Assembly (NCBI RefSeq): GCF_039831995.1
Contig: NZ_JBDOIO010000003.1
Coordinates: 930,001 to 994,000 of the forward strand
DNA length: 64,000 nucleotides
From: Paenibacillus pabuli
Lineage (GTDB): Bacteria; Bacillota; Bacilli; Paenibacillales; Paenibacillaceae
Reading direction: 5' to 3'
Position 1 is the first letter of the stretch. Every line of letters starts with the position of its first letter. Positions 16,667-25,579 of the stretch are shown one piece after another. Position numbers and translations under genes: made by a program. Under the pieces are notes generated by a model. It was not told where the DNA came from and did not search any database. It worked only from the letters and a program-made list of their open reading frames with translations.

Positions 16667-19600
16667 TTAGTGGTCTAACAATTTTGCAACCTGATCGTGC
16701 ACTCGGACAATGACTGCAGCAAGTTGGGCGCGTGTCAGCGTGCTCTGTGGTTGCAGAAGTCCGTTCGGTGAACCCTGGAATAAATCTAGCTTGATGGCTG
16801 TTGCCATGGCTTTCCGATGTATTGGCGTTAGCTGACCCTGATCCTTGAAGTCTTCCAGCCAGGAATCGATCTCGGCTTCCGACAGCTCTGTATTCACTCC
16901 AGCTAATTTCAATGCTCGAACGAGTACCACCGCCATGTTCTCCCTGGACATTGGGGCGTTAGACTCGTATTGCCCTTCTTCCATCAGGTCATACTTCAAC
17001 GCAGCTCGTAATACCGGATCAAACCATTTTTCATTGGGTGCAGATGCTTCTAGCTCGATGCCTAACGCATTCAGAGCTACCTTTAACGTTTGGACGGATG
17101 TTGTTGATCCCTGCGGTTGCATGCGTGAATCCGAAACGCCGTTGATCAGAAGCAAGCTGCTTGCTTTAGCTATTTCTCTGGCATACCATGCCGACGAATC
17201 AATGTCAACAAATGTGCGTGATGCCTGAATAGCTGCGTAGGTGCCTCCTTGATTAAGCAGCACGTTCCATACTTTGTTACCTTTCGCGTCCTGAGTCAGC
17301 ACTCCGGGAACCGGAGTAAGTGCGCCTCCTTCTCCAATGTACGCAATTGTTGTAGCGTCTGAACCAACGACAGCCGTAACCGGCAGCGTTGCGATGACGA
17401 ACGCACCCTGCTTATCTTTCATGGTCACATTCCACGGCTTCCCGATAACCTGGACGCCAGATTGTTGAATGCTTTTTACCCTCTGCTGATCCATCTCGCT
17501 TCCCTCTTGTACGGTAACTGCAGCAATGGGAGTACCGCCCGAATCGGTTTCGCCTTCGTTCTCGGATTCTGATGCGGGTGTCTCACCAGGTGTACCAACA
17601 CTACCCGAGCCAGGCGTGCTTGGCGAACCTGGATTCGACCCCGGATTCGTGCCTGGGTTCCCAGGATTGACCTCCGTATCTTTCAGTGTGAATGACAATC
17701 CCTCGATTCGAAGATCCGGTTCATGAAATACCAGGTACAGATCGTGCACACCACTCACGGCAGAAGAAATATCAGCTTCTACTTCAACGTAACCTAACTC
17801 CTTGACCGAGACGTTAGCATTACTGATCTTGTAAGAGACTGGCTCCGTCACCGGGACGTTCCATACAGCAAGTGGGACAGAATCGGGTTTATCCGCATGC
17901 AATGAGATCGTACCCCCGTGTGCATTAGAGGCGACGGATGCCTTCACCTTCTGCGCCCCTGTCAGATCGGCCTTCGGCAAGGCAACCCACGATCCATCTT
18001 GCTTCGAACGAACGGCATAGTAGCCTCCTACGATCGATTTCGCTTTTAACTGGGCTGCAGTACGTTCTTTGGACACTTCGTGATAGACAACCTCGTTGGA
18101 AGCAAACGAATGATCAAATACATTGATCGGTTGGGTAAGAGACAAGGTCGCCATAGACTTCCCACGAATACTTAATGAATTTGAAGTTTTCACGTCCGCA
18201 TCAGCAGCCGAGCTTCCGATCATTAAATCGTAGCTGCCTTGTTCAACGATCCATTCGTTCCGATTCACATCCCATAATGCGAGCGTTTGCGGATCAACTT
18301 GCAGCAGTACTTCTTTCGATTGACCTGGTTCGAGGTAGATCTTCTCGAATGTGGCCAATTTCTTTTTGGGAGCATAAGCACCGTAGGCGGAACTGCTGTT
18401 ACGGGCGTACAGTTGCACGACCTCAGATGTCGCCACGTCACCTGTATTGGTTACACGGACCGATACCGTGAACGGCTCCTCGCCTGTAACCGAAGATGGC
18501 ACGTTCAGAGAATCGTACGTAAAATCAGAATAAGACAGCCCGTATCCAAACGGGTAGGTCACCTCGGCATCCGTGTACATGTACGTCAACCCGGATTCAA
18601 TGGGATCTGCATTCGTCATATCTACCGTAAACCGGGGATCGATTGTATCAAGACCGGATGAGTTTCCTTCCGGAACAACGTAAGAATTAATCGCCGGGAA
18701 AGCATCCATGCCCGCATACCATGTGGACGTCAAGCGTCCTGTCGGTGCGTAATCTCCATACAGCACCTGGGCCAGTGCATACGAATCGTATTGACCGCCG
18801 TATGGCTGATACACAATGGCTGATACGTTTGGATTGTCTTGAATGCGTTCCATACTTACAGGAAAGCTCGATTTAACGACGACGACGGTTTTCTTGCCTT
18901 CGGCTGCAAACGCAGCAGATACATGATCCACTAATGCATAATCTGCCTCACCCATATCCAAGCTGGAGCGGTCATTTCCCTCGCCCGCACTGTGACGTGG
19001 TGGCGCGCCTACAAAGACGATGGCATAATCGTCTTCAGCTGCTCTTACTGCGGCTTCTTCGCCCGCATTTTTCACAATGATCTTCTCAAATTTCACCACA
19101 TCCGGGCGATTCGCGGCATTTTCTTTGCTTCCAAGTGGAGTGGATGCAGTCACTAGTTTTCCTTCCCCATCTACTTGGATGAAGCGCCCGTTGGCATAAT
19201 ACCAATTGGTAAAGTCACCGGAGAATCCGGTACGGTAGCCATTGGCCACAATAGATATGGATCCATCTTCATTATTTTCCATTCGCAGCGTTGGAGGGAT
19301 GGCACTTGTGTCTCCCATCATATCCGGAAGGCTCCAATCGTTATTCGTCAGATTCAGGCTGGTGCCATCCGTATTACCTACCGCTGCATGATTGGTCGCA
19401 GGAGAAGTAATCCAGCGTTGGTTATGGAGTGACAACAAACTGGACCCCGCTTGCCCCCAATCATATACGCGGAACAAGTGGGAACAACTGTCCACTTCTG
19501 GCGCATCCGGAGTCGTGATCAGCTGCGCTCCATCCATCCCGTCGTTTGAACTGTACACATCTGCGGTAACCGTTTGTTGATTGGCTTTGGAGGTCAATGC

Positions 19601-21118
19601 AATGACTTCACCTCCCGGGACATAGTTTACGTTACTGCTGCCATTCATTTTAATGATGGAGCGCAGCGGGGATTCACCGGAGTTTTCCAGTGTTGGTGTC
19701 GTGCCCACTGAATACGTCGTTTTGAATCTCGCATCGGCGTACACTCCGGAAACAGCCGCACGATTTCCTTTTTTCAGTGGAAGCGTACTGTCATTTTTGA
19801 GCAGCACAATACTTTCCTGAGCTACACGAAGTGCTACTTCCTGATGGTCCACCTCGTTGTAGTCCGAAGGTGGAGATGTTCGTACGTCCTTGGCTTCACT
19901 CGCGAACGGATAACCTTTCGGAATGCCTTGCTCATCGGTTTCATTAAAAACTCCGAGACGCACCAGTTGGTTCACATGGGGTCTGGCTGCTTCAATAAGC
20001 TCTTCCTTGGTTATGCCGTACTCTCCTTGTTCCACAAGGGCTACAAGGTCAGTCACGTCGGCAGGCGTCGTACCTGAAGGACGTCCCGCATTTGCTTTGG
20101 CTAGAGCCATTAGGACAGTAGCATGACCACGATCCACAGCATACCGATCATCGTACCCGTTCCCAAGTTGGTTTGCGTTAGATACAATGGCATCTCCATT
20201 AAAATCAGGGGAGCTGTATACGCCATATTTGGCGTTCATATTGGCCAATAGCTGTAGTGGAGAAAGGATATTAGGAATGCCGTTTGTCCGTCCATAGGAC
20301 GTCATCGTACCAGCTAACGCACCCGATTCGAAGCCCGGCAGTGCTGCTTTCGTTTGATACTCGAATAATGAACGCGCTCCCGCGCTGTTATTGGCGGTTT
20401 GCCTGAACCATTGTGCGTTATAGACGGAATAATGCTTGGTTCCTACGGCAGCTCTCATCCAAAATCCATCCTCACTAGCGGGTTGGTCCACTCCGCTTAG
20501 ACCCGCAGCCATCTTGTTAATCAACACGCCCGCCATATTCGCATCCTCAGAAAATCCTTCGTCGAAGCGGCCGCTGAGTGGATTGATTCGCATGTCGCTG
20601 ACAACTGTGAACGCAACGCTTAGAGAAGCACCGTTGCCGCCGTGGATGTTGGATTCTCCCTGTTTGACCTTCAGTTTGCTGATTTTCTCACTGCCCATCA
20701 CTTCTCCGATATCGGACAAAAGCTGCTTATTCCAGCTCTGCCCCATGCCGATGAGCGCAGGAAAATCCGTCGATACACCCTGCACGTTATCTGCAGCAGA
20801 CAATGCGCCAGGAATCACCTTGCCAGCATTCGTTCCCTTCGTAAGAGTATAATGGTTACGAGAACCTGTAACATAGACTGCCGGTCCTTCAAGCCCGGTG
20901 TAATCAAAGTAAGCATCAACGAACGAGTTTAAATGCTCCGGATTACCGTCAAACAAGGGCATGCCATTAAACACGCCTCCTGTTTGAGTTTTGAACTCCA
21001 CTTCGTTCGCAGCTGATACAGATGACGGTATAGTGGCCCATGAACCCATCATCAGACTCGCAATCGTTACCATTGAGAGCATCCTTTTACCCACTTTTTG
21101 TCTCAAAAGCCTCGACAT
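16667..21118 (-). CDS. Secreted, S-layer-anchored GH3 family protein with CBM6-like and SLH domains
   Basis: 1483 residues. In order: signal peptide (residues 1 to about 36, cut after VSAAN region); GH3 barrel with GTKHY (226-230) and TMTSYGRTNGIPN (271-283); GH3 C-terminal sandwich (about 425-800) interrupted by a beta-rich, Trp-containing insert (about 505-665); fibronectin III-like domain (870-985, PFGYGLSYSDF just before); a CBM6-like module (about 1000-1148); a Pro/Gly/Ser linker (1150-1195); and three SLH repeats (1300-1483). It should act on the cell surface on plant glycans. At the place where GH3 enzymes have the nucleophile Asp in (I/V)SD, this protein reads VSN (Asn314). Its promoter resembles that of the 13113 sugar operon. 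Confidence 0.9.
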   Translation of the reverse strand: MSRLLRQKVGKRMLSMVTIASLMMGSWATIPSSVSAANEVEFKTQTGGVFNGMPLFDGNPEHLNSFVDAYFDYTGLEGPAVYVTGSRNHYTLTKGTNAGKVIPGALSAADNVQGVSTDFPALIGMGQSWNKQLLSDIGEVMGSEKISKLKVKQGESNIHGGNGASLSVAFTVVSDMRINPLSGRFDEGFSEDANMAGVLINKMAAGLSGVDQPASEDGFWMRAAVGTKHYSVYNAQWFRQTANNSAGARSLFEYQTKAALPGFESGALAGTMTSYGRTNGIPNILSPLQLLANMNAKYGVYSSPDFNGDAIVSNANQLGNGYDDRYAVDRGHATVLMALAKANAGRPSGTTPADVTDLVALVEQGEYGITKEELIEAARPHVNQLVRLGVFNETDEQGIPKGYPFASEAKDVRTSPPSDYNEVDHQEVALRVAQESIVLLKNDSTLPLKKGNRAAVSGVYADARFKTTYSVGTTPTLENSGESPLRSIIKMNGSSNVNYVPGGEVIALTSKANQQTVTADVYSSNDGMDGAQLITTPDAPEVDSCSHLFRVYDWGQAGSSLLSLHNQRWITSPATNHAAVGNTDGTSLNLTNNDWSLPDMMGDTSAIPPTLRMENNEDGSISIVANGYRTGFSGDFTNWYYANGRFIQVDGEGKLVTASTPLGSKENAANRPDVVKFEKIIVKNAGEEAAVRAAEDDYAIVFVGAPPRHSAGEGNDRSSLDMGEADYALVDHVSAAFAAEGKKTVVVVKSSFPVSMERIQDNPNVSAIVYQPYGGQYDSYALAQVLYGDYAPTGRLTSTWYAGMDAFPAINSYVVPEGNSSGLDTIDPRFTVDMTNADPIESGLTYMYTDAEVTYPFGYGLSYSDFTYDSLNVPSSVTGEEPFTVSVRVTNTGDVATSEVVQLYARNSSSAYGAYAPKKKLATFEKIYLEPGQSKEVLLQVDPQTLALWDVNRNEWIVEQGSYDLMIGSSAADADVKTSNSLSIRGKSMATLSLTQPINVFDHSFASNEVVYHEVSKERTAAQLKAKSIVGGYYAVRSKQDGSWVALPKADLTGAQKVKASVASNAHGGTISLHADKPDSVPLAVWNVPVTEPVSYKISNANVSVKELGYVEVEADISSAVSGVHDLYLVFHEPDLRIEGLSFTLKDTEVNPGNPGTNPGSNPGSPSTPGSGSVGTPGETPASESENEGETDSGGTPIAAVTVQEGSEMDQQRVKSIQQSGVQVIGKPWNVTMKDKQGAFVIATLPVTAVVGSDATTIAYIGEGGALTPVPGVLTQDAKGNKVWNVLLNQGGTYAAIQASRTFVDIDSSAWYAREIAKASSLLLINGVSDSRMQPQGSTTSVQTLKVALNALGIELEASAPNEKWFDPVLRAALKYDLMEEGQYESNAPMSRENMAVVLVRALKLAGVNTELSEAEIDSWLEDFKDQGQLTPIHRKAMATAIKLDLFQGSPNGLLQPQSTLTRAQLAAVIVRVHDQVAKLLDH

Positions 21119-21162
21119 GTGCTGTACCCCTCCCTAATATTTGTAATCGCTTTCAGTAATTG

Positions 21163-21218
21163 ATTATAAGGGGGCTTACAGTGCATTTTGTTTGTGCATT
21201 AAAGTACAGAATTTTTAG
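21163..21218 (-). promoter_or_regulatory. Promoter element of the GH3 gene, shared with the 13113 operon
   Basis: Minus-strand block with CTAAAAAT (21211-21218), AAATGCAC (21181-21188) and a consensus -10 TATAAT (21163-21168). The three motifs lie at the same relative distances as in 13162-13217. No consensus -35 is present. The element ends 45 bases upstream of the GH3 start codon. Confidence 0.65.
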
Positions 21219-21241
21219 GTTAGCGTAATACAGAGAAGCAA

Positions 21242-21266
21242 AACAAAAAAGCCGCAAGTATGCGGC
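21242..21266 (-). terminator. Rho-independent terminator of the 22370 oxidoreductase gene
   Basis: Minus-strand hairpin GCCGCA (21261-21266) and TGCGGC (21251-21256) with a 4-base loop, followed by a run of T. It lies between the oxidoreductase stop and the GH3 promoter and separates the two transcripts. Confidence 0.75.
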
Positions 21267-21353
21267 TGCAATCTTCTTGTTCAATTATAAAAGAAAACAG
21301 TTCAGTATCGCCTATCCATTCTATATCGTACATCGCATAAATACTCATCTTGA

Positions 21354-22370
21354 TTAGCCTTTCTTCAAGCAGACAACGGCTTTTCCTCTCACCCGTCCTT
21401 CACCAAGATCACGAATTGCCTGAGATGTTTCGTTCAAAGCATATTCCCGATAAATAAATGGAGTAACCTGGCCTGATTCAACAAGCTCCTTCCAGATCAT
21501 CTGGTCTCCATGGTTCGGTTTATGGATAAGAAGGGTTAATTTCTTCTTTTCCAGCCAAGAAACGAACGGACTCCCTACTAAGGTAAGTAAAATGTGAGGC
21601 ATCAGCCCCCCGATCATGACATAGGTGCCTCCCTTCACTAACGCCCGCTTCAGTGCGAAGGCAGAACGGTTGCCGACGACATCAAGAATCAGGTTATAGC
21701 TTGGTCCGCTCGCCGTGAAGTCCTCCTTGGTATAATCCAGCACATGGTCGGCACCTATTTCAAGCAGCATATCCAGTTTCTCACCACGATCCACCGCGGT
21801 CACTTCTGCTCCCTGCAATTTGGCATATTGAATGGCAAACGTCCCAACCCCGCCACCTGCTCCATTAATAAGGACATGTTCTCCCTTTTGCAGATTCCCC
21901 TGACTTCTCAGTCCTTGCAGAGCCAGAACGGCTGCCTGTGGAATGGCTGCAGCTTGAACATGCGTGATTCCCGCGGGCTTGGGAGTCAGCGCCTCCTCGT
22001 TCGCACACACATACTCCGCGAATCCGCCCCAGCCACAGCCGGATAGATCTCCGAACACTTCGTCACCCGGTTTGAATCGTTTGGCAGCCGATCCCACCGA
22101 GATCACCCTTCCTGCAATGTCTGCACCAAGAATCCGGTAACGAGGGTGACGAAAGGCACCTATTCGGTTAATATACGGTTTCCCGCGAAGAAGATCCCAA
22201 TCCCATGAATTAACTGAAGTCGCATAGACTTCAACTAATACTTCGTTGTCCTTCGGCGTCGGAATGTCTACCTGTTCTACTCGCAAGACCTCTGGCGTTC
22301 CGTAGCTATCATAGACCACCGCATTCATCACTGCTGCGTTCACTTTTTCGGATATTCCGGTGTCAGTCAT
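21354..22370 (-). CDS. NAD(P)-dependent alcohol dehydrogenase / quinone oxidoreductase-like (MDR superfamily)
   Basis: About 338 residues. The medium-chain dehydrogenase fold is shown by GTPEVLRVEQVDIPTPKDNEVLVEV at the N-terminus, the GADIAGRVISVG strand, the nucleotide-binding loop INGAGGGVGTFAIQ and C-terminal EGRVRGKAVVCL. It lacks the structural-zinc Cys cluster, as in zeta-crystallin-like quinone reductases. The start is uncertain: ATG at 22370 follows GAGTGG, while the conserved family start MNAVVYD corresponds to 22328 and the longest frame begins at a TTG at 22424. It stands alone with its own terminator. Substrate not predictable. Confidence 0.85.
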   Translation of the reverse strand: MTDTGISEKVNAAVMNAVVYDSYGTPEVLRVEQVDIPTPKDNEVLVEVYATSVNSWDWDLLRGKPYINRIGAFRHPRYRILGADIAGRVISVGSAAKRFKPGDEVFGDLSGCGWGGFAEYVCANEEALTPKPAGITHVQAAAIPQAAVLALQGLRSQGNLQKGEHVLINGAGGGVGTFAIQYAKLQGAEVTAVDRGEKLDMLLEIGADHVLDYTKEDFTASGPSYNLILDVVGNRSAFALKRALVKGGTYVMIGGLMPHILLTLVGSPFVSWLEKKKLTLLIHKPNHGDQMIWKELVESGQVTPFIYREYALNETSQAIRDLGEGRVRGKAVVCLKKG

Positions 22371-22604
22371 CTTCATTCCACTCATGGGCATTCTCCATTC
22401 GATAGAGATATCTTTGGCCTTCAAACAACTGATACGCTCGGAAAAATTTGTAGTTTCATTTTGAGGGTACAGGAGCCGATTTCATGTATAGATTTGAGAG
22501 GTCCGGTTTAGAACAACGATTCCAGTCGACTTGACTCTGGTATCGTACCAGGGTTTATCGTATTCCTTAGCAGATATGGTTTTCACAAGTCAGGGGGAAT
22601 ACTA

Positions 22605-23138
22605 ATGTTTATCGATCCATTTGATCAAATATTTGAAATCATGAAACAGTCTTTTCCCGAATCCGAGTATCGGCCATACCCGGAACAGAAGAGATTGCTG
22701 TCTAATGCGCGTTATCAACTACTGACAGAAAAGAATGAGCAGAATGAAGCGACCGGCTTTCTCGCAGGCTGGGAGTTCGAAGAATTCAGGTACATTGAGA
22801 ATGTAGCAGTCTCACAAGCCATTCGCGGAGGCGGCATAGGCAAACGGATGATGGAGCGTTTCATGAAACAATCCGACAAACCCGTTATATTGGAAGTTGA
22901 ACGGCCTGAGGATGAGTTGAAACGCAGAAGAATTGGTTTCTACAAACGACTGGGATTCCACTTGGAGGATTATGCGTATGTTCAGCCTGCACTCCGTACA
23001 GGACACCGCCCCTTACCCTTGCAGATCATGAGTTACCCGGAAAGTTTGACCTCAAGCGAGTTTGAAGCAATGAGAAAAGTATTGTACAACGAAGTGTACG
23101 GCGTCTCCGACTCTTACGCTTACGCATTAAATAGATAA
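22605..23138 (+). CDS. GNAT family N-acetyltransferase
   Basis: 177 residues with a GNAT core: FRYIENVAVSQAIRGGGIGKRMMERFM near residues 66-90 contains the acetyl-CoA binding R/Q-x-x-G-x-G/A pattern, and RRIGFYKRLGFHLED near residue 108 is the usual motif B. The ATG follows AAGTCAGGGGGAATACT. It is 22 bases upstream of a MerR-type regulator gene on the same strand and both share the terminator at 24017, so the two are probably cotranscribed. The acceptor substrate is unknown; the tail of about 40 residues after the core is not typical. Confidence 0.88.
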   Translation: MFIDPFDQIFEIMKQSFPESEYRPYPEQKRLLSNARYQLLTEKNEQNEATGFLAGWEFEEFRYIENVAVSQAIRGGGIGKRMMERFMKQSDKPVILEVERPEDELKRRRIGFYKRLGFHLEDYAYVQPALRTGHRPLPLQIMSYPESLTSSEFEAMRKVLYNEVYGVSDSYAYALNR

Positions 23139-23160
23139 GTGCAGATAGAAAGGGAACACC

Positions 23161-23979
23161 ATGAAAAACGATTATAAAATCAATGAAATCGCGAAGCTCT
23201 ACGGTATAGGTGTTGATGCCCTTCGTTATTATGAGAAACTGGGACTGCTGGCTCCCTCACGGGATTCCAACGGATATCGCTTATATAGTCTTCATGATAT
23301 GTATAAATTGAACATCATACGCGACCTGCGTCAGCTGGACTTCACAATGCAGCAGATCAAGGCGTATCTGGATCATCAAAGTGTTGAAAATACGCTTGAA
23401 TTATTATTCAAGGAAGAAGAGCTGATCAAGGAACAAATCGCCAAGCTTGAAACGACGCAGCAGATGATTCAGAGCAGAATCAAGGTACTGACCGAAGCGA
23501 TGCAGATCAAGACGGGTATTTTCACTATCAAAACTTACTCCGAGAGACCATGCTTGCAGTTCAATACTCGTATCACCAGAGATGAAGAGATGGATTATGC
23601 CGTCAAGAAGCTGCACCAGAAGCATAAAAGTCACGTCCTGGATTTTGGCAATCAGTTGTATGGCGCATCGGTCTCGCTTGAGGACTTGGAGCAAGGAGTG
23701 AAAGATGTATTTAATTCGGTGTTCTTTATATTTAATTCGGATGAAGCCGAACGAATGGACCCGGATTATACGTTGCCTGCTGGTGATTATTTATCACTTT
23801 ACTATCGGGGTGATTATCGTCAAAGCCATGAGAAAATGCTGGATGTCATTACGTATGCAAGCGAACACGGGCTGCGCATAATCGGAGATCCTTTTGAAAT
23901 TTATGAAATCGATAATCGGGATACCATCGTTACCGATCAATTTCTGACTGAAATTCAGGTGAGGGTTACAACGGTATAA
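23161..23979 (+). CDS. MerR family transcriptional regulator with C-terminal effector-binding domain (BltR/BmrR-like)
   Basis: 272 residues. The N-terminal winged helix-turn-helix reads YKINEIAKLYGIGVDALRYYEKLGLL, followed by a coiled-coil dimerisation helix (about residues 85-120). The C-terminal 150 residues, with YYRGDYRQSHEKMLDVITYASEHGLRIIGDPFEIY, match the GyrI-like/BmrR effector domain that binds bulky drugs or metabolites. MerR regulators of this kind usually activate a nearby promoter with a 19-base spacer. The ATG follows AGAAAGGGAAC. It probably controls its own operon with the upstream GNAT gene. Confidence 0.9.
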   Translation: MKNDYKINEIAKLYGIGVDALRYYEKLGLLAPSRDSNGYRLYSLHDMYKLNIIRDLRQLDFTMQQIKAYLDHQSVENTLELLFKEEELIKEQIAKLETTQQMIQSRIKVLTEAMQIKTGIFTIKTYSERPCLQFNTRITRDEEMDYAVKKLHQKHKSHVLDFGNQLYGASVSLEDLEQGVKDVFNSVFFIFNSDEAERMDPDYTLPAGDYLSLYYRGDYRQSHEKMLDVITYASEHGLRIIGDPFEIYEIDNRDTIVTDQFLTEIQVRVTTV

Positions 23980-24016
23980 AATAATAACAATAAAAGCAAA
24001 AGTAAAGTTAACAAAT

Positions 24017-24046
24017 AAGCCGATCCGGAAATGGATCGGCTTATTT
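24017..24046 (+). terminator. Rho-independent terminator of the GNAT-MerR operon
   Basis: Perfect 10-base stem AAGCCGATCC (24017-24026) and GGATCGGCTT (24033-24042), 6-base loop, then TATTTAT. It lies 38 bases past the MerR stop. Confidence 0.85.
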
Positions 24047-24061
24047 ATGAAATAGTTATGC

Positions 24062-24250
24062 TTAAGCGCGTTTGTTCTCAACAGATTTCATGCGGTTTTG
24101 ATCGTCATCCTGCCGGTCATGACTGAATTCTTGTCCGGCTTCCACTTCTCCTTGACCGGAAACGCTTCGAGCAAAGTTAGTGAACTGCCTTTTATGCTCG
24201 TCCTGCTCGTGTTTTTGCTTAAGAAGTTCTTGTGGATCCTGATTCGTCAT
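24062..24250 (-). CDS. Small hydrophilic protein of unknown function, likely sporulation-associated
   Basis: 62 residues, strongly charged and Gln/Asp rich (QDPQELLKQKHEQDEHKRQF, DRQDDDQNRMKSVENKRA), without membrane segments. A perfect AGGAGGG lies upstream of the ATG, which argues that it is real. It starts 38 bases after the tlp stop and so is probably cotranscribed with that spore gene. I do not recognise a named family; the composition and the neighbour suggest a spore or late-sporulation protein, which is inference. Confidence 0.7.
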   Translation of the reverse strand: MTNQDPQELLKQKHEQDEHKRQFTNFARSVSGQGEVEAGQEFSHDRQDDDQNRMKSVENKRA

Positions 24251-24288
24251 AATGTTAACCCTCCTACAAAATCAAAATAGTCTCCACA

Positions 24289-24516
24289 TTATGAATTTTG
24301 CTGATGTTTGGATTCGTCTTGAATTTCTTCGCGGAATCCGGAAATGCTATGTTTACGACGCTCATTTTTTTCCTCGATCTGACCTTTTTCCTTTGCCGGA
24401 ATTTCATCTCCGAATTCTTCGAGATAATCCTCGGCTTCCCTGTAGTTTTCGATCGTGTTCTGTACCGCATTTTGCAAATGCTGCACGTTATCCTCACGGT
24501 TATCCGGTTTGCTCAT
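24289..24516 (-). CDS. tlp: Small acid-soluble spore protein, Tlp family
   Basis: 75 residues from the ATG at 24516, which has GGGGAGGTGAGATC in front of it. The frame extends to 24588 but the family start is MSKPDNR. The sequence matches the Tlp (thioredoxin-like SASP) pattern: KPDNREDNVQ, then NTIENYREAEDYL, then KEKGQIEEKNERRKHSISGFREEI near the C-terminus. Tlp proteins are made in the forespore and packed in the spore core. This is direct evidence that the organism forms endospores. Immediately downstream is a 62-residue hydrophilic gene. Confidence 0.93.
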   Translation of the reverse strand: MSKPDNREDNVQHLQNAVQNTIENYREAEDYLEEFGDEIPAKEKGQIEEKNERRKHSISGFREEIQDESKHQQNS

Positions 24517-24603
24517 AGATCTCACCTCCCCAAAAATGGAATCCGTGCTATTTATCCGCACTACAGAAGTGTTCCATAAGAGAGCCAAGCTTATGCATGA
24601 AAT

Positions 24604-25440
24604 TCATTCCCCTTTACGTCTATAATGTAGTGGTGAATGGCCTGTAACGGTTTTGAATACTCGTCCGAAATGCGTTACGCTCCCGAAACCCACTTTCCTC
24701 GCAATCACGTTCACCTTGAGGTTGGAGCGCTCAAGCTGCTGCTTGGCCTCCTTGATTCGTACACTATTGACGTATTCTACAAAAGCGAACCCTGTCGCCT
24801 CTTTGAAGGATCTGCTCAAATAATAAGGACTGATATAGAACTTATCCGCCAGCAAATGAAGCGACAGTTCCTCCATGTAATGTTCGTTGATATAACGGAC
24901 AATCTCTGAAATCCGTTCATGCATGAGACTTGGTGAGGCCAGCGGTTCAGCGTCTTGCTGCCTGAAATATCTACAGCACATGATGAGCAGCTGCAAGGCA
25001 AGTGTCTGGGCATACAACTCGAATCCGCTTCCGCGCTCCTGCATCTCCTGCATAATGGCTCTGGTTTGCATTTCAATCAGCTCCCTGCTGCGCAATGAAC
25101 CTTTTAGGATCAAATAATCCCGATTCAGCATGGGTTGAAGCGCTTCTTCATGCGAGCCATCCACTGAAAAATACTGCGCATGCATATTAATAATGAGACG
25201 CTCATGCTTCGGCCGTTGCGCATTGGTCGTGCGATGCAAAACGTTAGGAGCAATAATGACCACATCGCCCTCCAATATCGTAATGGTCCGGTCCTGAATG
25301 AAAAATTCGCGCTCCCCCGACATCAGGACATAGATTTCATACGTGCTGTGAAAATGGCTTACCGGCATATGATGGCTTAATGCTTTCCGGTGGGATACCA
25401 GAAATGTACTCTCCGGATTCTCAAAATATAGGTTCCCCAT
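24604..25440 (-). CDS. AraC family transcriptional regulator with N-terminal cupin
   Basis: 278 residues. The N-terminal cupin (HMPVSHFHSTYEIYVLMSGEREFFI, then EGDVVIIAPNVLHRT) is the usual sugar-binding sensor, and the C-terminal 100 residues carry two helix-turn-helix motifs (LADKFYISPYYLSRSFKEATG, VNVIARKVGFGSVTHFGRVFKTVTGHSP). It is divergent from the GH105 gene at 25580 with 139 bases between start codons, so it most likely controls that gene in response to its substrate or product. Confidence 0.92.
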   Translation of the reverse strand: MGNLYFENPESTFLVSHRKALSHHMPVSHFHSTYEIYVLMSGEREFFIQDRTITILEGDVVIIAPNVLHRTTNAQRPKHERLIINMHAQYFSVDGSHEEALQPMLNRDYLILKGSLRSRELIEMQTRAIMQEMQERGSGFELYAQTLALQLLIMCCRYFRQQDAEPLASPSLMHERISEIVRYINEHYMEELSLHLLADKFYISPYYLSRSFKEATGFAFVEYVNSVRIKEAKQQLERSNLKVNVIARKVGFGSVTHFGRVFKTVTGHSPLHYRRKGE

Positions 25441-25579
25441 TGAACTGTTGCTCCCTTCCGTGCAGTACTAGATGTTTATATTATATCGCAAGAAATAAGA
25501 AGAAATATCCAGATTCCGCAAAAGATGTACATAATCCGGTGGTAAAATGGGAGTACAACCAATCAAGGAGGAAGGATAC

